Numbered from the stretch's first letter, positions 46,601-58,865 are shown. The stretch: 64,000 nt of DNA from Atriophallophorus winterbourni (GCA_013407085.1 JACCGJ010001965.1:1-64000), one strand, 5' to 3'. Program-made: numbers and translations. Notes: generated by a model from the letters alone, not told the origin.

Positions 46601-49020
46601 ATCAATTGCCTATATACAAACGCACAATGCCTGGTAAATAAACTAGCTGGAATGAGGTATCTCTGTAATCAGCACCCAATCGACTTCATAGCAATAACTG
46701 AGACATGGTTCCAACCTCACGAAAGCGATCGCGAGCTTTCTTTTCCAAATATGACCCTGTTTCTAAGTGACCGCTCATGAATAGGCGGTGGAGTAGCTGT
46801 TTACCATCACGATCGTTCATACATAACGTTAGTTACAGACACTGATCTGGGGCTGGAAGACAGTATATGGTGTAACTTTAGGCTCGAAACAGGCGAAAGT
46901 TGCATTGTTGTTGTAGTTTACCGTTCACCATCATCATAGAATGCGCATACCAAGAAACTCTTGAAAGCAATGCAGTACTTCGGAAAACAGCGCAATTCGC
47001 ACTTATTGATCATAGGAAACTTCCATCTGCCTCAATTATGTAACCGAGGTGATCATCCATCTAAATCACTAGACTACAAATTTCGAGAAATCTTCGATTA
47101 CATACCCCTGTATAATCATGTTTTCGAATATATTCGACAACGAAATTTGCAACAGACATATATCCAATATCTACTCGTAACCTCTGAAGCCACGACCGTT
47201 GATGATGTTCAGTATTACCCTCCGAGGGGTCGAAGCGGCCAACTCGTTCTGTTCTTTCAATACTTTTGCAGCGTCAGTAGAATAGTGAAGTAAACAAAAC
47301 GAAATAGAAAAGTGGATTCATTGGTTTGATGGAAACAATGGTGGCCTCCGATGAACATAATATAAATTCCAGTGATCCGGACTCGCATTGCACAACCCTG
47401 ACAGATAAAGTCATCAACATGATACATTTAAATTCGTACTATGTCCCGAAACATAAATGCAAAGATCCCGACTTCAGAATTTGCAGTCGCACTAGAAAAT
47501 GGATGACGAAGCCGAATTTAGCTTCAGCTATTCACAGAGTCGCCAGAACAGGATTCACCTGAGCAAACTTTCGCAAATTGTGGAATCAAGTCACAAATTT
47601 CCTCCAGATGGATAAACAATATCATTAGCTTTAGCTGGCAGTAAGAATGCAGCGAAATCCAAAATAGCTTGACCAAACCGTTAACAACACTACGAATCTA
47701 AAACCCGATGTTTTTCTGATTATTACAGTTAACGGAATAACTGATACTGTGCTGGAAACAGCGAACGCGCTTGCCAGCTTTTATTCACGAGAAATCAACC
47801 CTGAGGATGCATTACAACCATCAGAATTGTCAGCACCAATTTTGACGGAAACTCTAAGCGATACATACATAAATTCATAAATAACGCTGCACCACCTACG
47901 CAGGTTGAATATCAACAAGTCCCTGGGAGCTGACGGAATCACACCTGCAATCCGAAAGTTATGCAAAGGTCACTTGTTTTAACCACTTTGAGATATGTAA
48001 TCACTCTTTGAGGGAGGGTGTTGTACCGACTTACTGGAAGAGAGGAATAATAACAGTCATCTACAAATGTGGGACTAGTTCTCACCCAGCATATTAGTGC
48101 TCAGTAAAACTCCTTCCATGGATCTCTAAAGTTATGAAGCTAATTGTAAGCGAAAGTATTGTGAGTCATCTCGAAACCCAAAACTTGTTGTCCAGCGAGC
48201 AACATGGATTTCTAAAGTCTCGTTCTTGCTTGACTAACTTACTGGAGACAAATGGAAGACTGAACGCAGGTAGTGGATGAGAGTGGTTTTGTGCATGCGT
48301 GTTACTTGGACATATCAAAGACGTTTAATCGCGTGGAACATTCTATACTCCTGAGCTAGCTGTAGGATGTTGGTATTAATAAGTGCCTTCTTACCTTACT
48401 TAGAAGCTACATTCTTGATCGCAAGACAAATGTTCGTATCGATGGTGAGTTGACTATGGAAATCAAGGCCACTAGCGTTGTCCCCCAAAGGTTCAGTACT
48501 TGGTCCGGTTCTCTTTTTGGTCTACATCAACGACTTTCAGAAACTGGTCACAGCCAAAAAGGTCCTTTTTACAGATAATACTAAACTTTGGATGCGAATC
48601 ATGTCAGGCGTGGACTGTTTGCGCTTACAAAGCGATTCGGATATATTAAACAGCTGGTCAGAGAGAAACAAGCTTCCATTCAACTTCAGAAATTGCAAAA
48701 TTTTGCAAATAGGTAAGGGTTTCCCATTCTCATACAAACTTTGATTGCAACAACTGGAATGAACAATAAAAGAAAAGGACCTCGGCGTATGGATTTGTGG
48801 AAGTCTTAAGAATAGCATAAAATGTGATGCGGTGTATAGCCGAGTGAGCCGCATGCTAGTTATGCTACGGCTTATTTTCAGACATGAAACATTCCCCATG
48901 CTCACAAATACGTATAATAACGCAGTGATGGATAATTCATTGCAAGCATGGGTACCATGGCTACAAAACCACACCTTATACGAATATCCTATGGTGTTGT
49001 AGAGCTGCAAGCTTTTTATT
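46600..49020 (+). pseudogene. CR1-like LINE, endonuclease plus reverse transcriptase
   Basis: The longest CR1-like copy. Endonuclease: CLVNKLAGMRYLCNQHPIDF, IAITETWFQPHESDRELSF (catalytic ETW, about 46695), IGGGVAVYHHDRSYITLV, CIVVVVYRSPSS (46905) and SHLLIIGNFHLPQL (the GDFN-like site as GNF, 47000). Linker: RKWMTKPNLASAIHRVARTG (47490). RT: LRRLNINKSLGADGITPAIR (47895-47955), VLGPVLFLVYINDFQKLVTA (block B, 48486), VLFTDNTKLWMRIMSGVDCL (degraded catalytic box, 48565) and DILNSWSERNKLPFNFRNCK (48640). Stops and shifts occur throughout. Confidence 0.85.
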
Positions 49021-49079
49021 CCGTAAATTCTTGAATATTGGTTATTGAATCTTGAATAATAAGCGATTTTCATAATTGA

Positions 49080-50850
49080 AATATGTGAGTCTCTATGTCA
49101 TGCGTGTGGCGAATTTGTGTACCTTCTTCAGCTGCACTATATCGTTTTGGTAATAAGGTTTCGAGCCTAAATACAGTAATCTAGATGGGGTTTTACTATT
49201 TTTATGTAGTTGGTTAGTAGCATCTCATCATTCTGTATGAGAGGCTGCGTACAGTCGCAAATTTCTCGCCCAAACCCTAAATCCGTAGCAGCCATCTGGA
49301 GTTTGTGAGGAAAATGAATTCTTGGTCATTAGTTAATTGTACGCTACGGAACTCTGTGTGCTAAAAGCTAAGAGACGATCATGTTACATGACAGGGTATA
49401 AGACACTTGGCTATTCTCTAGGTTAAGAGAAATTTTCCACTTATTCGCCCAATTTAGAAGGCGTTCTATGTCATTTATAAGGTCCGAGCAATCCGAAACA
49501 CCGTGAATGTTTACCTCATCAGCAAACATATGAAAGGAGGTCATTAACGAAGATGAAGAATTGCATGGACCCCAAGAATGAGCCCTGGTGAACCCCACCT
49601 GTTATATGCGCACATATCGAGTGCATATCACTTACCTTGACGGTAATGGTACGGTCACTGGTACGCGGATCCAGCACAGTAGGGCCCATGACAGTCACAT
49701 GGCTGAGATTTTGATGGAAAGGAGCATGCGGTAGACTTCTCGATGACTTCATTTAGGATGTACAGGCCATTGGAACAAACCTACCATTTAATAATCCATG
49801 TGGTGTGGTAATCAGTAAAAACCGTTTGATATGATATCATAATATTGCATCGCTTGTCAACTATTACATAACTGTACACTAGTGACAGTTATGAGCGGTA
49901 AGCTTTGACTGCCAAAGACGCCGTTTCCACATGGATAGGAACGGAAACGGCTGTTCCACAGTCTAAAATGTGCATTTTTTGAGACAAGTTCTCAAATATT
50001 CCGTGATCGAGGCAGTGAATTTGAGAGGGAGAAATTGCATAAATTGTTGATGAATGCTATCAGGTCCTACCGACTTATTGTATGGTGATTTGGTCAGACT
50101 ATGTTCATCATTGTGAATTTTGCATACAAGTTCGCTACACAGTGGATGATCAATGCATGCATATTGTTATGTAATCACGGAGATTTTTGATTAAAAATCT
50201 CGGCGTTCCATGATTTGAAAATGAATTGGAAACGTGAACTTTTTCTAAGTTTGCACTGACGGCAAAACCATCTTCTCTTTGTGTTGAGCATTCATACAAA
50301 ACGTTGGTCTATTATCGCTTTAAATGATTAATGACCTGTTGTGCGAGTTTCCTTTGGAAAAATAATTCTGCAGAGCGTATATTGGAGAGTGAGATATTGT
50401 ACGATTACTTGTAACAGGTTCAAGACCCACATATTGGAGCAAACGCGTAACAATTGAACTTTGCGTCGCAGTAACGTATGACTGGCTGAGGCTGAATACT
50501 ATTGAGGAACATCCTTAAAGGCAAAAACTGAATGTTGGCTTGGATATGACTGTACATCTCTTTTAAATGGCCAATGTTTTGAAGTTGAGGTAGCGTGTAG
50601 CTTGTAGTAGAGAAGCAAGGGAGATTTTGAAAAGCGTCGAGTTAGCTTAACTAGGGTGTTTAGAAAAGGATAATATTAACTCGCAAACTAACATTATATG
50701 GTCAACTTTTCCTAAAGCTGACAGGTACACAAAACTTTCTATACCGGTTTCAGCATTTGAGAGAACAACTTCGAGAGTTTAATGAGATCGGTCTTCGCGA
50801 AATCGAGTGGGCTCTTTTACTTGTTAATGAAGTGGAGTGGAGTGTAGACA
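49080..50850 (-). pseudogene. CR1-like LINE remnant in tail-to-tail contact with the previous one
   Basis: Minus strand reads LSNIRSAELFFQRKLAQQVI (50390), TGGVHQGSFLGSMQFFIFVN (block B, 49600-49540), SFHMFADEVNIHGVSDCSDL (decayed FADD box, 49530) and IERLLNWANKWKISLNLENS (49460-49400). The 3' end meets the plus-strand copy's 3' end near 49020-49080. Part of the linker extends to about 50850. Confidence 0.75.
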
Positions 50851-52083
50851 GTTCAGAATGTTGTTTGCGATATCTGGGTCGTGCGAAAATTGCTCTAAAT
50901 TGCTGATACAATATGTTGGATGTAGCTTACCACTATGCGCCTGCATCGAGGCATGAGTAAGGAAAACGCCATCTACACAATCGTGGTACAATCATTACAT
51001 GATCAATAGATTTTTTGAAAAATGTGAGGAATTTTAGTTCCAAAATCAGATGCGAATGCGTTGTCTGATATTGACTTCTGTAAACATGCAAAAGTCACTT
51101 AATTTTCCCGTTGAATATTTTCTCGTGCGTTTTCAGTTGTTTAAATTGACACAGTTAGAAAAATACCTTTATTTTTCATCAATAAGTCCTTAACTCAAAA
51201 TTAGGCATCGACATCATTGAATTAGCACATGAAGTTGCGTAAAGTTGAGCATTACACCGTACTGTTCATGTGTTATAATTTCAAAACTTCATGATTCGTC
51301 CGGATCAAATGTAATTTCATATATATTTTGCTAGGAGCAATTTCAAAGAATAGGTGGTATTCATGAAACGATAAATTCATAAATTTGATGCTCATGGATA
51401 CATCTTAACTACTTCTCTATGATCTTAAACATATCAAACATTGATGAAGAACCAAATGTATAACATTTAGATTCCAAAATATTTTGCAAGCACAAAGCGT
51501 TGCCTATTTTTTTTAAATAACGCATTTGCTTTCATTCGGCAAAAAGAAGCAGCCAAAAACCATGAATTGTTTACAAATAAGTCAAATAGTGAACTTCAAA
51601 TATTTGGTTTCGCATTTACAGATCCTCATCAATTGTTAAATACTCTGACATTAAATTACAACTTTCCGATAACAAATGTCTGGTTCTCTCAGTATGCTTT
51701 TCAAACGTATTCGATTAATTTCAATTGCTTTACCTCCTAGATGCATGTATGCGTAACCACACAAGCACATGTACTCGCATGGTTCATTTTTAACCAGAAT
51801 AAGGTGTCAGTCAACTCATGATTCGAGTTTGATCTGCACATCATTATTTCGATTTTTATTAAGCAGAGAATAATAAATCTTTTTGTTGCAAGAATGTGCA
51901 CATTTCAAAAAAGCTGAAAACGTCGAGCAGAACAACATGTGTTACTGGTAAAAGAAAACAGACATATATGTGTGTTAAGGTACTAAAGTGAACAATTGCG
52001 AAAAAATAAAGGTGATTTAAATCTGGATTGTAAATCTACGACATACATGCAAATTGCGAAATAGAATAAAATTAATGCAAATA
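50850..52083. other. No gene recognised
   Basis: Very AT-rich sequence without a conserved frame, SINE copy or splice-bounded exon. Confidence 0.5.
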
Positions 52084-52795
52084 AATTTGAGTGCAATCGG
52101 TTAGAGCAGCTTTTGGGTAACGTTTCACTTCTGACACACAAGCTTTATCAGCCCGATTATGATAGTCAGGACAGGGAAGTTTATTAAGTAGTAGTCAACC
52201 CACCACCACTCATTTGACATTACCGCTAAACAGCCTATAGTACGCATACAGTTTGTCAACTCTCGCGGGAATTACCAAGATCATTGGTCGATTTGCCTAC
52301 TAGCGTGTATTCACATCAATCTAATATAAATGAACATGTCAAGGTCGGTTTACGTGCGCAAAAGTACATAACTAACGGGGCTATGCTTAAGCTATTTTTG
52401 TTGAAAAACAAAAATATAATTAACTAGTGAGTATTAAGAGAATAACAAATATTTACCTTAGCAGCAGTACCGATCGCCAGATTGTGAAGATTTCTGTCTT
52501 ATCAAAATTATTGACCGCCTTGGCATGCAGGTGTTCGCTATACGGTTTAATACGGCGTCTCAATATTTCCATATTGTCTAGATCGACGCTATGTCCCGTA
52601 TCTAAAACGTGCTCCGCCAAGGCGGAATAACGAATGAGGGATTGATATTCCCTTGCATCCCGGAGCTGTCTCCGGACACGCTTTCGGTGTTTTTCGATTA
52701 TAGTGTGAATTTCAATGTTAGTCTGCCCTATGTAAACACCCGAACAATCCTTACAGTTGATTCTGTAGATGCTGTTCGAAATGCTAGATAAAAGT

Positions 52796-53640
52796 GTCTA
52801 CTCTAACTCCTAGGTTCTACGGTCTACCTAAAATATACAAAAAGGCATTCCTGTATAACCGATCGTCGACGGTATCAGATCACCTGCGCACCAGTTAGCC
52901 AGAATTTTGGCCTATTTGTTGAAACATTTAGTCGGCAATACAGCCTCGTTCAGCAAGAACGCATATGAATTTGCAGCACGCTTAATGTCGGTAACAATAG
53001 ATGACGATGAAATAATGGCTACCTTTGATGTGAGCGCTTTGTTCACCAACTTCGATACAATAAGTGCGTTACAACTAGCTAGACGAGCCTTGGAATCTGA
53101 TGCCTGGTTGTCAATCGCACAAACTTGAGCGTCCAGCAAATTATCAACGGTGTATCGATCTGCCTAAGCATGAACCACTTCGTATTTAATGAACAATTAT
53201 ATAGACAAAAAGAAGGGTTGGCAAGGGGTTCACCGATATCCCCAGTACTTGCGAACATGTATATGAAGCATTTCGAGAACAAAGCCCTTAGCAATGAAGT
53301 GCTTAAGCCAAAATTATGGTGGCGCTATGTTGATGATACATTTGTTATCATCAAGCGAGATCAGATAGAGGCCTTCTTCGAACAATTTAAATGAAATAGA
53401 CCCATGTATTACTGTCACAAAGGAAGTGGAACCGTTCACAGGCACTCTTCCAGTTTTGGAATGTTTAGCACAAAAAGTAGACGGAAAAATAAAAACTTCT
53501 CTCTATCGGAAACCTATCGATACCGATGCTATACTACGATATACTTCTGTTCATCCAAGACAGGTCTTCAGTTCCATAGCTTGTTCCATTATCCATAAGA
53601 TAGAAAACCATTGCAGCGACGAATGAGACCGTGAAGCAAG
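52796..53640 (+). pseudogene. Penelope-type reverse transcriptase
   Basis: Opens with TLTPRFYGLPKIYKK, the Penelope hallmark before finger motif 1. Then come EIMATFDVSALFTNFDTISA (block A, 53010-53060), EGLARGSPISPVLANMYMKH (block B, 53213-53270) and LWWRYVDDTFVIIKR (catalytic YVDD, 53320-53360), followed by LYRKPIDTDAILRYTSVHPR at 53500. The catalytic Asp pair and most motifs are intact, but a stop near 53126 and frameshifts near 53394-53430 break the frame. The domain order and YVDD box separate it from the LINE enzymes nearby, which use YADD/FADD boxes. Confidence 0.88.
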
Positions 53641-53738
53641 CCTAAGGTTCATAGTACACAGTTATCCAAAATGTTTTGTAAAATGCCAATTGATAAAGGT
53701 AAAATACCCGTCAGAAAAATAGGCGAGATACAGCTTGT

Positions 53739-54200
53739 ATGCCGTACGTAAAATGCACATCTGAAGCGATAAATGGAATCTCGAATCAAGCGGACCTACG
53801 CGTAACTTATAAGAAAGGGAAAACTATCTGTCCGATTCTGATGCACCTCAAGGTTAAGATACCTTTATTTGGCGTTACGAACAGCTTCTACAGAATCAAC
53901 TGTATAGACTGTTCGTGTGTTTACATATGGCAGACTTCCAAGGAAATTCATACTACAATCGAAGAACACCGAAAGCGTGTCCGGAGACAGCTCCGGGATG
54001 CGAGGGAATATCAATCCATTATTAGTTATTCCACCTTGGCGTAGGACGTTTTAGATACGAGCCACAGTGTCGATCTAGACAATGTGGAGATATTGAGACG
54101 CCGTATAAGACCGTATAGCGAACACCTACATGTGGAGGCGGTCAATAATTTGGATGCGACAGAAATCACTACAATCTGGCGCTCGGCACTGATACTAAGG
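53739..54200 (+). pseudogene. Penelope GIY-YIG endonuclease domain
   Basis: The frame reads VTNSFYRINCIDCSCVYIWQ followed by TSKEIHTTIEEHRKRVRRQL. SFYRI..C..C...YIG.T is the GIY-YIG core as found in Penelope elements, with a CxxC pair; the second Gly is Trp here (YIW). The conserved TRIxEH Arg is Thr (TTIEEH). These changes and a stop near 54044 suggest a dead enzyme. The tail continues as EILRRRIRPYSEHLHVEAVN in another frame. Confidence 0.85.
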
Positions 54201-54544
54201 TAAATAGTTGTTGATCACCTTATACCAACTAGTTGAATAGATTTTGGTTAAAAAATGGCTCATTCTTAGCTTCGTTAATTATGTAATTTTACTCATGTTG
54301 GTCGCTGTGACAACCGACCTTGACCATGTTCACTTGTATTAGATTGATGTGGATACACGCTAGTAGGCAAATCGACCACTGATCCTGGTCATTCCCGCGA
54401 GACCTGTCAAATAAGTGGTGGTGTGTTGACTACTACTTAATAATGTTCCCTGTCCTGACTACCACCCTTGGGCTGACAAAGCTTCTGTGTCAGAAGTGAA
54501 ACGTTACCCAAAAGCTGCTCTAACCGATTGCACTCAAATTTCTT

Positions 54545-55187
54545 TGAATTATGAATACACGATCGGTCCCAAACATATTCCAATCGGTTACAGAGTAAAA
54601 TTAGTTCATGACTATGCAGAAGCGATGCACTCAATAACGAAAACTCAATCGATGGTTGAGTTGGCTTCGGATCCTCAGGCATGGATTGAAGTTAGATAAG
54701 GAAAATTAGAGTTAATTGCAGGCCGTAAAACAAATCCCGGATTTATATGCTGATGTATTAAGCACGTGAGACGAAACGAAATTGGACATCCATGTGTTGA
54801 TCAAGGTGCCTTTGCATCTGCCTATTCATGCCTTAAAATAACCAATATACGATGTTAAGTCCTGGCCTATTTGCCGTTAATGCTCACCGGCTCCAAGGAT
54901 CACGTTTGCATAGAATACACCGCTGAGCAATGAGAAAACATTTTGCGAGTGCATAAGCGATCTCCAGGCAACAGCTTTCGATTTGGAATTTCAGGAATGG
55001 TGTAATCCAGAGATGCCTTTTCACTTGCTGACCCGATTGGCTCACAGTCGAGTAAATTAAAATTAATTAATTAAATTATGGAAATGCATGCAAAAGAGCT
55101 TTTTCTTCATGATCTTGGGGTTAAAACCCTATCTACATCTATTTGGGCATGAGAATGAACATGTTGGATGTGCAAAGGTGCAGTACT
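54545..55187. other. No gene recognised
   Basis: Flank of the Penelope element. Short plus-strand frame at 54487-54699 begins inside the inverted repeat and has no domain. Confidence 0.4.
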
Positions 55188-55412
55188 CATGTGCTGTGCG
55201 GCTAACACCGTGCTAAATTAATTGGCCACTGGTAGTGAGCTGCATGCTGAAATACGCTGGAGTCTCATTACCATCTCTATTCTCTGTTTCCTTTCTCATA
55301 TCTATCTAGGCCTGGGCAACTTAACATTATCTTAGCCCACGTACAGTCTCTAACTGTGCGGTACTTTGCTCGGATCAGGCTTGTACTTTCATACATACAT
55401 ACATACCAACCT
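55188..55412 (+). repeat. SINE-like repeat
   Basis: Full-length: GTGCTGTGCGGCTAACACCG, AATTGGCCACTGGTAGTGAG (box A-like), TACGCTGGAGTCTCATTACC (box B-like), CTGGGCAACTTAACATTATC, then CATACATACATACATACC. Confidence 0.92.
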
Positions 55413-57146
55413 TGCCCAACAGTAGCATGCGGATCCTACTCCTCCTACCTGATGCATGCAAACAACACGAAACCGCTCGTGGGGTGTGATGGAAATACAT
55501 GCAAATGAGCTTTTTGTGCAACTAAACCATATTCGACATGCCCTAGTAGCCCGAGAACAAGATATATCTGTTAATCGAGAAATACATGTTCAAGCCTAAT
55601 GAATAGATTGCCAATGTAGAGTGGTGAGGAAGCTATTGCGGATGGCCCTCAATCAATTTCTATTAATAACACACAACAAAAAATAAAATGGACGTGCATT
55701 ATTGTAGCCATTGGATATCGCTTCTTCTTGTTTAGACGTCACAAATTCGCGCATACAAATATCAATCATAACCGGATGTTCCGAAATGAAATATAATTGT
55801 GTGAAACTTTAATTTGCTACTCAGATAAGTTACTTGGAAACATTCATGCAATCGGTTAACCAAATGTGATAGAAGTACTTTCAAGATGGGGGAACATTTT
55901 TTCTGAACACTGGTAGAGTCAGTAACGTGCTGTAGCTACATAGTTTCTCAGGTAGAACAACTCAAACCGACTCCACAACAGCAAGAGACAGTAAAATAGG
56001 GTAACATTCTATGTTTATTTCTCACATAAATATCGGGTGAAAATTTGTACACAGGGATATACGAACAAAGATGTACGAAAGTTGGAACCAAGATGAAAAT
56101 CACATTGAAGCAGCAGTCGCTGAAAAACAATGAAAATGAAATACGGTTAGTCTAACATTCGCTAACAGTGAAAGCGCGGTTCTGAAAATACGTATAAGAT
56201 GTGCTATCGAGGCTCAGAATATAGTGACCATAGAGTAAGCAATAATGCAGCACAACAGAAAAATCTCATGAAGGTAATGGTTCTAGGGTCTGATGTCATT
56301 GGTGCTTATACGTCTGATAGCAGGAGTGAATTATATTAGGAACCTCATAAAAGCAACTGTATTACGAGCTTCATATGTCAAGTAGAAACAAGCACAGCGA
56401 GAAAATCTAACGTTTCGTTGGGGGTATACAGATAGTACCATCTTTTGGATAGTTTTCGAGGCTGAAGGAATGTATAATTGCAAGACAAAAAACATTTAGG
56501 AAATAACGCTGTGAAGGAATTAAAGACCGTCGTACAGATATTTAAAAATAACCTTGAACACGCTAAACAGTAAAATAGAACAAATTGCTATAAAGTTATG
56601 ATGATAATCTCTCCAACTCGTCATCAATTGCAAAAACTGACGCTTGCCATCTAATTTAGCTACCTGTACGACAAAATATGGTTTTAGCTCAATGTATTAC
56701 CAGAAAGCGTAGTTATAGTGAGAGGCAAGATTAAAAAGCACAAGATATGATTTTGGAATGGAATGCTTAGCCATTGATTCCTGATGTTGATAAAAGCGTT
56801 AATAAGACGCGTGATGGTAAAGCTGCTGAAAAGCATTTTCGTGTGTGAGTGAAGTAATTCAGAAAGCAGAAGAATCCGTGCGGGTACGGGTCAGAAAGGA
56901 CACGAGAACACGGAAGTTGTATGCGACTCGGGTTTTTTGAACGTTCTTCACATTTGCAAGGTAGACGGTCGAAACACAATCTTGCCCCGTTTCCGCATAT
57001 GCAATAGTATAAGGTGAAAGAGCTTGGCAATATCTCAACCACTTGTGTTTGTTAAATTTTAACAATATACACTCTATGAGAGTAAGTGAAGAATAAATGA
57101 ACGAAATATTTGTAAATTTGTAAAGAAAAGGAACGACTGGCTGCGT
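55413..57146. other. No gene recognised
   Basis: AT-rich. A short direct repeat, TATGGAAATGCATGCAAAAGAGC-like sequence at about 55077, recurs at about 55488. No conserved frame. Confidence 0.45.
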
Positions 57147-57254
57147 CAAACAACGTTGGTCGAAGACCTCCAGCCTTCTAACATGTTCTGCGCGAACTGT
57201 CCAATATTCACTCACGTAACGCAATACTGTCCTTACCAAGGCGGAATATATCAT
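57147..57254 (-). pseudogene. LINE family A C-terminal scrap
   Basis: Minus strand reads YSALVRTVLRYVSEYWTVRA followed by EHVRRLEVFDQRCL. It matches the 38820-38700 copy (LLYGCETWSIRAEDVRRLSVFDNHCL). Together with 58258-58690 it brackets the second Penelope-like element. Confidence 0.7.
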
Positions 57255-57329
57255 TCATTTAAGACCCGAGCTCAAATCACGTCTCTTCCAGAGGCCTTTA
57301 AGTTTAGTGAATGCCAGTCTGGCTTTAGC

Positions 57330-58257
57330 AATTCTGGACGTGATTTCCTTCTCTATTCGACCCCCAGCAACAACACCAGACTTCCTTCCAACTTCCACAG
57401 CAAGCATCCGACCAGCCATAAACGCAGCTGCGTTAGAACCCTATTCAAAAGAGCAACAACACATTGCAGCACGCCGGAGCTGAGAAGAAAAGAAGAATAC
57501 CTGTTCAAAGTGTTCCAGAAGAATGGATACCCAAGAAGCTTCGTACTGCGCAATAAGTTCAACCGTACCCAGCAAAGAAACGATGATGAAAACAGAGTTA
57601 GACGCGCTCTTCCGTATGTGCAGAATATATCAGAAATCGCAGCTCGGGTCCTTCGGCCATTTAAAATTGAGGTCGCGCACAAACCCGTGTCAACATTACG
57701 CAACCAATTCAACAATATGAAAGACAAAGTTGCAAAAGAAGAACAATCGAATATTGTCTACAAGATTACGTGCAGAGATTGCGAAAAGAACTACATCGAC
57801 AAACCGGCCGCAAGCTAAGCACAAGAATACACGAACACCGGTTAGCTGTACGAAGGCACGACCCAATACATGTTGATCAATTCGGACACCAATTCGATTG
57901 GGACAACGCGAGGATTTTAGCCAAAGAAAACAACCGACGATCGCGGGAATTCATCGAAGCGGAGCACTCAACAACGACATCAATTAACCAACACCTTCAA
58001 TTGGCTACAATCTATGGACCAATGAAAACTCGATGGACAAGAATACAACACATGAATTCCACCAACCAACGGGAGTGATGGCGAACGGACAGACGGACCT
58101 TATAAAAACCAATGAATACCAAGTTCAAGTCACTTCGTAAGAAGTTCTGCTGATGATGTCATCTAGCTTGATGACGAAACGTCCAACAACAACTACACAA
58201 GCTCGGCGAACAACATCTGAACAACATCCTCATCCTGAGCTACATATATTCTCCTCT
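57330..58257 (+). mobile_element. Second Penelope-like element, 5'-truncated, with GIY-YIG end
   Basis: Plus-strand frames read RTLFKRATTHCSTPELRRKE, YLFKVFQKNGYPRSFVLRNK, VRRALPYVQNISEIAARVLR and EEQSNIVYKITCRDCEKNYI, then after a frameshift TGRKLSTRIHEHRLAVRRHD and RRSREFIEAEHSTTTSINQH. IVYKI.C.DC...YIG.TGRKL.TRI.EH is the Penelope GIY-YIG signature. The 3' end (58140-58257) recurs in WDHD1 intron 11. The polymerase's YVDD part is missing. The family differs from the 52-54 kb element. Confidence 0.85.
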
Positions 58258-58690
58258 ATTGCTGATCTCAACGCCAGCCGTGGGGAAACAACTAAGAGCA
58301 CTCCGGAGGACGTCCTCGTTGGCAAAGTTGAACAAGAACGGGGAGATTGGACAGCCTTGTTTTACATCCGTAGTAGTGTCGAACGGTATTGAACGGCTAT
58401 CGTACGCCCATACCCTCCCTATCGAGCGTATAGGTCCTTTAAGATAGCGAAGTACTTCGATGGGATTCCATTGCGAAGGAGTTCCATAGGGTGGATCTGT
58501 CAACCGAGTCAAAGGCAGCTCTGATATCCACAAACACCACAATGGTAGGTCGCTGATACAGGTGACGGTGTTCTAGCAACTGTCGCAGAACGAAGATCTG
58601 GTCTACACATCCGCGCCCTGGTCGGAAGCCAGCTTGCTCTTCGCCAGAGCAGTTTTTGTAACGTTTCGTTTTTGATAGAGAATATTAGTC
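58258..58690 (-). pseudogene. LINE family A reverse transcriptase fragment
   Basis: Minus strand, in order: EEQAGFRPGRGCVDQIFVLR (58640-58580), IVVFVDIRAAFDSVDRS (block A, about 58545-58500) and TTDVKQGCPISPFLFNFANE (block B, 58370-58310), followed by GVEIS. Motifs are intact but frames shift between them. Confidence 0.8.
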
Positions 58691-58865
58691 AGACCAAGCG
58701 TGCCAGTACGGACAAGGTTTAGGTTTAAATTTTATTAACCTGAGCAATCTCGAGTAACCTAAGGTAGGCAGGTGAGATGAAGATCAAGTGATACACTCTC
58801 TACATGCTGCGTAATCTCTTGTGCTTCGTGCGTAAGTGCGACCAATGACCGCTGAGGTTTCCATT

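Larger units (their letters stand above)
52084..54543 (+). mobile_element. Penelope-like element bounded by long inverted repeats
   Basis: The central unit (52796-54200, plus strand) encodes a Penelope-type reverse transcriptase followed by a GIY-YIG endonuclease, now interrupted by stops and frameshifts. The 3' part including the GIY-YIG end and untranslated region (53863-54543) is repeated as an inverted copy at the 5' side (52795-52084). No target-site duplication was recognised. Penelope elements in other animals are known for terminal repeats and inverted partial copies from their unusual insertion mechanism. This one keeps the whole arrangement and both hammerhead-like motifs. Confidence 0.85.

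Noticed and set aside
57156..57330. N-terminal part of the 220-codon Penelope frame
   Set aside because: It reads through antisense LINE sequence at 57147-57254, so the true element starts downstream.
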